The notes under the pieces are model-generated. The model searched no databases, was not told the DNA's origin, and saw nothing but the letters and a program-made list of their open reading frames with translations. Position numbers and translations under genes: made by a program. DNA of 7,772 nt. It comes from Candidatus Nomurabacteria bacterium (GTDB taxonomy: Bacteria > Patescibacteriota > Minisyncoccia > Phycocordibacterales > PALSA-1337). The stretch covers positions 1 to 7,772 of the forward strand of contig CALRCS010000028.1 of NCBI GenBank assembly GCA_943354625.1, read 5' to 3'. Shown here one piece after another: positions 4,260 to 7,772 of this stretch; within the stretch, counting starts at the first letter, position 1; each line of letters begins with the position of its first letter.

Positions 4260-6530
4260 ATGAAACTACTTATCGTTGAATCACCTGCAAAAGCAAAAAC
4301 AATTTCCAAATATTTGGATGGTGAATATACCGTAAAAGCTTCTGTCGGACACATACGTGATCTACCAAAGAGTAATAAAAAAGCTATCGATATTGCTGGT
4401 GGCTTTATTCCTCATTATGAAATATCTCCAGGAAAAGAAAAAGTTGTATCAGAAATAATGGAATTGGCAAACAATGCTGACGAGGTAATACTAGCAACTG
4501 ACCCGGATCGTGAAGGAGAGGCTATCGCTTGGCATATTGCTGAAGCTGCACATCTAGTGAAACCAAAGCGCGTAGTCTTCCATGAGATCACAAAGGACGC
4601 TGTTATAGAGGCTATGAAGCACCCTAGACAGATAGATGAGAATCTTCGCATGGCTCAGGAGGCTCGTCGTGTACTTGATCGTCTTGTTGGTTATGATCTC
4701 TCTGGTCTTATATGGAAAAAGGTGCGTTATGGCCTTTCTGCTGGTCGTGTGCAGTCACCAGCTTTACGTATCATTATGGAACGTGAACGTGAAATCCGTG
4801 CTTTTATTTCTCATGCTTTCTGGGTTATCACAGCAGATACAGAAACAAAAGGAAAACCTGCAACTCCTTTGATTTTGACTTGTTCAGAAGAGCCAACTGA
4901 TTTTAAAGAAGTTGAAAGAATACTAAAACTCGGTAAAGAAAATACATGGACAGTTACATCGGTAGAAGAAAATACAATAAAGCGCTCTCCTCGTGCACCT
5001 TTTATTACTTCAACACTTCAGCAAGCAGCTAGTTCACGTCTAGGCTATGCACCTTCACGTACTATGTCAGTTGCTCAGAGACTTTATGAAGCTGGACACA
5101 TTACATATATGCGTACAGATAGTACAAACCTAAGCCAAGTAGCACTTACCGATATTGCAAAAGTGGTTGAGAAAAAATACGGCAAAGAATATTTACAATT
5201 CCGCACTTATGCAAAGAAAAGCAAGAATGCACAGGAAGCCCATGAAGCTATTCGCCCATCACATATTTCTGTAGAAAATGCTGGCTTAAATGAAGAACAA
5301 AAAACTTTATATAGATTAATTTGGGAACGCACTGTAGCCTCACAAATGACTGATGCGGAACTTCTTAGAACAAAAATAAATGCAAATATTAAAGGTGAAG
5401 GTACTACTGAACAAATTCCTGATTTTTATGCCAATGGTTCCCGTCTCATTTTCCCTGGTTGGCTAAAAGCTGATCCTGAAGCTCGTGGTGAAGATGTAGA
5501 ACTTCCAAAAATTTCAAAAGATGACATCCTAAATCTAAAAGATATAAGAAGTGAAGAAAAAGCTACGCAACCGCCTGGCAGATATAGTGAAGCGGGACTG
5601 ATAAAGGAACTTGAGAAAAGAGGTATCGGTAGACCATCAACTTACGCTTCTATTATTCGTACTATTGAGGAAAGAGGTTATGTAGAAAAAGAAAATAAAG
5701 CACTTAAACCTACTGATACAGGAGACGTTGTTTCGACTTTCCTTGAGACGAACTTCTTACATTATATAAATGACTCTTTTACTGCTGAAATGGAGGATTC
5801 ACTAGACGATATAGCAAATGGTGACAAACAATACCTAAAAGTCTTAAAGGATTTCTACATTCCTTTTGCAAAAGAAATTAAAATAATGGAAAAAGAAGCC
5901 AAAATCACAAACCTAGGTGATGCAGATCCAAAATACCGTTGTCCAAAATGTGGTTCAGATATGATAATAAAGCTTGGACGCAATGGCAAATTCATTTCTT
6001 GCTCAAAATACCCAGACTGTGATGGAGCACTTATGCTTGATGGAACAGAAATTAAAAAAGATGAGCCAATAGGAAATGACCCAGAAACCGGTTTACCTAT
6101 CTTTGTCCTTAGTGGAAAATACGGACCATATGTTCAGCTTGGCGCATATGAACCAAAAGTTAAAAAAATTCCTGGGGAAAAGAAGGTTCGAAGGAAAAAA
6201 GGTGATCCAATTCCAGTCAAAATGCCAAAAGCACCAAAACCTCGTATGTCCTCAATTCCAAAAGGAATGAATCTTGGAAATGTTACAGTAGCAGATGCAG
6301 TAAAATACTTAAGTCTGCCAAAAGTCCTTGGTGTCTATCCTCCAACTGGTAAAAATATAACTGCTAACATCGGTCGCTTTGGTCCATACATTGTCCATGA
6401 TGCAGACTTCCGTTCACTTAAAATAAAAGAAGGAAATGATCCATATACTATTACCCTTGATAAAGCGATTGAGATTCTAAATACTCCGAAAGTAGCTAGG
6501 AAAGGTAGGTTTGCAAAAAAGACTAAGTAG
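4260..6530 (+). CDS. topA: DNA topoisomerase I (type IA)
   Basis: A type IA topoisomerase that relaxes negatively supercoiled DNA by cutting one strand through a 5'-phosphotyrosine link; it is complete at 756 residues. The TOPRIM domain (1-110) has ESPAKAK (7-13) and the acidic DPDREGEAIAWH (81-92). VGYDLSGLIWKKV (143-155) and GLSAGRVQSPALR (158-170) follow. The active site is AGHITYMRTDST (278-289), with catalytic Y283 and R285, followed by AHEAIRP (327-333) and KRGIGRPSTYASI (453-465). The C-terminal part holds one four-Cys zinc ribbon (C561, C564, C581, C587) and two topoisomerase C-terminal repeats (about 603-630 and 684-740), then a Lys/Arg-rich end. It is shorter than the roughly 865-residue E. 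coli enzyme, as is usual with one zinc ribbon. The leader is A/T-only near the ATG with no Shine-Dalgarno; a weak promoter (TTGCCT 4188, TAATAC 4211) would give a leader of about 36 bases. Confidence 0.98.
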   Translation: MKLLIVESPAKAKTISKYLDGEYTVKASVGHIRDLPKSNKKAIDIAGGFIPHYEISPGKEKVVSEIMELANNADEVILATDPDREGEAIAWHIAEAAHLVKPKRVVFHEITKDAVIEAMKHPRQIDENLRMAQEARRVLDRLVGYDLSGLIWKKVRYGLSAGRVQSPALRIIMEREREIRAFISHAFWVITADTETKGKPATPLILTCSEEPTDFKEVERILKLGKENTWTVTSVEENTIKRSPRAPFITSTLQQAASSRLGYAPSRTMSVAQRLYEAGHITYMRTDSTNLSQVALTDIAKVVEKKYGKEYLQFRTYAKKSKNAQEAHEAIRPSHISVENAGLNEEQKTLYRLIWERTVASQMTDAELLRTKINANIKGEGTTEQIPDFYANGSRLIFPGWLKADPEARGEDVELPKISKDDILNLKDIRSEEKATQPPGRYSEAGLIKELEKRGIGRPSTYASIIRTIEERGYVEKENKALKPTDTGDVVSTFLETNFLHYINDSFTAEMEDSLDDIANGDKQYLKVLKDFYIPFAKEIKIMEKEAKITNLGDADPKYRCPKCGSDMIIKLGRNGKFISCSKYPDCDGALMLDGTEIKKDEPIGNDPETGLPIFVLSGKYGPYVQLGAYEPKVKKIPGEKKVRRKKGDPIPVKMPKAPKPRMSSIPKGMNLGNVTVADAVKYLSLPKVLGVYPPTGKNITANIGRFGPYIVHDADFRSLKIKEGNDPYTITLDKAIEILNTPKVARKGRFAKKTK

Positions 6531-6539
6531 AGGTAGAGT
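6511..6539 (+). promoter_or_regulatory. Weak candidate promoter at the topA 3' end
   Basis: TTGCAA (6511-6516), a 17-base spacer and TAGAGT (6534-6539) each match the consensus at 4 of 6 positions. Transcription would start near 6546, about 10 bases before the ATG of the 45-residue ORF. In AT-rich DNA such matches are common, so this is tentative. Confidence 0.25.
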
Positions 6540-6554
6540 GTTTGGGAACAACAA

Positions 6555-6692
6555 ATGATCATGACATATTTTGAACTTATTCGTCGCGGACATCAGCCAA
6601 ACATAAACGTCCTGTCTGAGAAAGGTAAAGAGGCGTTGAGAAAAATAATCAGATACCTCGTCCCACCAGTCGAGGATCAGACCGGAGAATAA
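6555..6692 (+). CDS. Possible small protein of 45 residues
   Basis: A short ORF 24 bases after the topA stop: MIMTYFELIRRGHQPNINVL, then SEKGKEALRKIIRYLVPPVE, then DQTGE. It could also start at the second Met (base 6561). I recognise no family. The composition is protein-like (an amphipathic SEKGKEALRKIIRYL helix and an acidic tail) and the codons are richer in G and C than those of its neighbours. A strong terminator follows 16 bases after the stop. The ribosome site is poor (GGGA about 7 bases before the ATG). It may be co-transcribed with topA or made from the weak promoter at the end of topA. The alternative is a non-coding 3' region or small RNA, so coding status is uncertain. Confidence 0.42.
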   Translation: MIMTYFELIRRGHQPNINVLSEKGKEALRKIIRYLVPPVEDQTGE

Positions 6693-6708
6693 TATCGAAT
6701 TTCATAGA

Positions 6709-6746
6709 ACAGCTACTATCGCGAGATGGTAGCTGTCTCTTTTTTA
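6709..6746 (+). terminator. Intrinsic terminator downstream of topA and the 45-residue ORF
   Basis: A 12-base-pair stem (ACAGCTACTATC with GATGGTAGCTGT, one G-T wobble) is closed by a GCGA tetraloop, a stable GNRA-type loop, and followed by CTC and six T residues. The T run is only on the plus-strand side, so it serves topA and the short ORF, not the converging parB. Confidence 0.9.
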
Positions 6747-6767
6747 TTAAATTATTTTTTATAGAGT

Positions 6768-7772
6768 CTAAACTCCAAAATTCTTCATTGAATACAAATC
6801 TTCATTATTTTCTTCTTCAACAACTTCTGCTGGAGCACGGTCATCAATAGGTGCTTTACCTACATCACTTTCCATTTTTTCTATTACATCTATAGGGGTA
6901 CTTTGTGAAATCTGATCAACCCGCGTATCGGCTGGAGCTTCACCTGTTCTCAAAAATCTCTCAAGTAAAGCTTGGATGTCAGCATCGTCAAAGAAATCAA
7001 TCATAATTCTTCCACCATTTTCCTTTTTCTCTATATAAACTTTTGTACCAAGTGTTTCCTTAAACTTTCTTTCAAGTTCGGCAAGAGCTGGGTCGATGAG
7101 AGACTTTTTTCGTACACGGTCCTTTGCAGCATTTCTAGCAAAAGCTTCGGCTTCTCGAACTGTAATTCTTTTAATTATAATTTCCTTAAACAAAACACTT
7201 TGCTCTTCCTTTTTATCAGTAAGCATAAGAAGTGGTCGAGTATGACCTTCTGATATCTTCCCTTCCGATAATGCATTTAGAATCTCTTCTGGAAGATCTA
7301 GAATACGCATGGTATTTGAAACATACTCACGACTCTTACCTACTTTTTCAGCAATTTGAATATGCTTCATGCCGAATTCGTCATTTAGCCTCTTGAAAGC
7401 TCTAGCACGATCAACTGAGTTTATATCCTCACGTTGTAGATTTTCTATAATTGCCAATTCTAACTTGACCTTATCATCTTGCTCACCTGTACGAATAAGG
7501 GCAGGTACTTGTTGGAGTCCTGCTATCTTTGAAGCGCGTAAACGTCGCTCACCAGCGATGAGCTCGTATTCAACACCAAGTCCTCCATCTGGCTTCTCAT
7601 ACTCCTTACGAGTGACTGTAAGGGGTTGTAGAATACCATACATACGAATAGACTCAGCAAGATCTTTTAATCTCGCTTCATCAAAGTCCCTTCTTGGTTG
7701 AAAAGGGTTTGGTTTTATTTTTTCTACTTCAATAAAAAAAATTGCATTACTAAAAAATGCTGATTCGTTTAA
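6768..7772 (-). CDS. parB: ParB/Spo0J-type chromosome partition protein, start beyond the window
   Basis: A CTP-dependent DNA clamp that loads at parS sites and spreads to drive chromosome segregation with ParA. Base 7772 is still in frame, so at least 334 residues are visible and the true start lies outside. Taking Met at 7643 as the start would cut off the conserved KIKPNPFQPRRDF (visible residues 18-30) and LAESIRMYGILQPL (38-51). The CTP-binding motif is AGERRLRA (73-80), followed by ENLQREDIN (110-118). The parS-reading helix-turn-helix is about 138-158 (IQIAEKVGKSREYVSNTMRI), then SEGHTRPLLML (174-184). The C-terminal dimerisation part (about 225-275) ends in an extra Glu/Asp-rich tail (277-334). 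It converges on topA. No strong terminator of its own was seen; a small GAGT/ACTC hairpin overlaps the stop. ParA would be expected upstream, to the right of the window. Confidence 0.97.
   Translation of the reverse strand, partial: LNESAFFSNAIFFIEVEKIKPNPFQPRRDFDEARLKDLAESIRMYGILQPLTVTRKEYEKPDGGLGVEYELIAGERRLRASKIAGLQQVPALIRTGEQDDKVKLELAIIENLQREDINSVDRARAFKRLNDEFGMKHIQIAEKVGKSREYVSNTMRILDLPEEILNALSEGKISEGHTRPLLMLTDKKEEQSVLFKEIIIKRITVREAEAFARNAAKDRVRKKSLIDPALAELERKFKETLGTKVYIEKKENGGRIMIDFFDDADIQALLERFLRTGEAPADTRVDQISQSTPIDVIEKMESDVGKAPIDDRAPAEVVEEENNEDLYSMKNFGV

Noticed and set aside
6768..7643. ParB as a complete 291-residue protein starting at base 7643
   Set aside because: The frame stays open to the window edge and encodes the conserved IKPNPFQPRRDF and LAESIR motifs upstream, so this Met is internal and the gene is truncated by the window.
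7369..7701. 110-residue ORF on the plus strand antisense to parB
   Set aside because: It is a shadow of the parB coding frame, with Ser/Arg-rich low-complexity composition, no ribosome site and no family resemblance.
1..7772. Possible UGA recoding, because none of the nine visible stop codons is TGA (seven TAA, two TAG)
   Set aside because: All recognisable genes are complete under the standard bacterial code with normal Gly and Trp codons, and zero TGA in nine genes is not improbable in AT-rich DNA.

Overview
The window looks like chromosomal sequence from a small-genome, AT-rich bacterium, most likely Candidate Phyla Radiation / Patescibacteria (Parcubacteria-like). This is inferred, not proven. 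The grounds are: an RGG-rich protein with an exact CxxC-x17-CxxC zinc module, short intergenic gaps, several genes whose -10 box lies so close to the ATG that the mRNA should be leaderless, and the style of the ParB and Y-family polymerase sequences. All genes read through with the standard bacterial code. No tRNA, rRNA, CRISPR array, insertion sequence or prophage was seen.

Left part, minus strand, read right to left from 3922 to 1. First comes the RGG/zinc-ribbon protein (3922-3323), then a UlaG-like metallo-beta-lactamase-fold hydrolase (3300-2668). A RhuM-family protein (2649-1663), an 89-residue two-helix membrane protein (1661-1392) and a membrane-anchored DUF4105/Lnb-N-type protein (1391-543) follow with gaps of 18, 1 and 0 bases. 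The last gene is a Y-family translesion polymerase (494 to beyond the window), which has its own promoter with a perfect LexA-like palindrome filling the -35/-10 spacer.

Centre, plus strand. Diverging from the zinc-ribbon gene is a very short gene not previously evident from long-ORF criteria: 37 residues, 43% Lys/Arg, behind a perfect AGGAGG and directly followed by a strong intrinsic terminator (4002-4154). Then comes a complete type IA DNA topoisomerase, topA (4260-6530), a possible 45-residue ORF (6555-6692) and a strong GNRA-loop terminator (6709-6746).

Right edge, minus strand. A parB/noc-type chromosome partition gene converges on topA; its start lies beyond base 7772.

Functionally the window mixes housekeeping DNA topology and segregation (TopA, ParB) with SOS repair (Y-family polymerase under a LexA-like site) and a compact cassette of accessory genes (hydrolase, RhuM, two membrane proteins). 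The joint role of that cassette is unknown. The most interesting points are the consistent leaderless promoter geometry, the LexA-like site, the basic microprotein, and the RhuM / two-helix / DUF4105 gene cluster.
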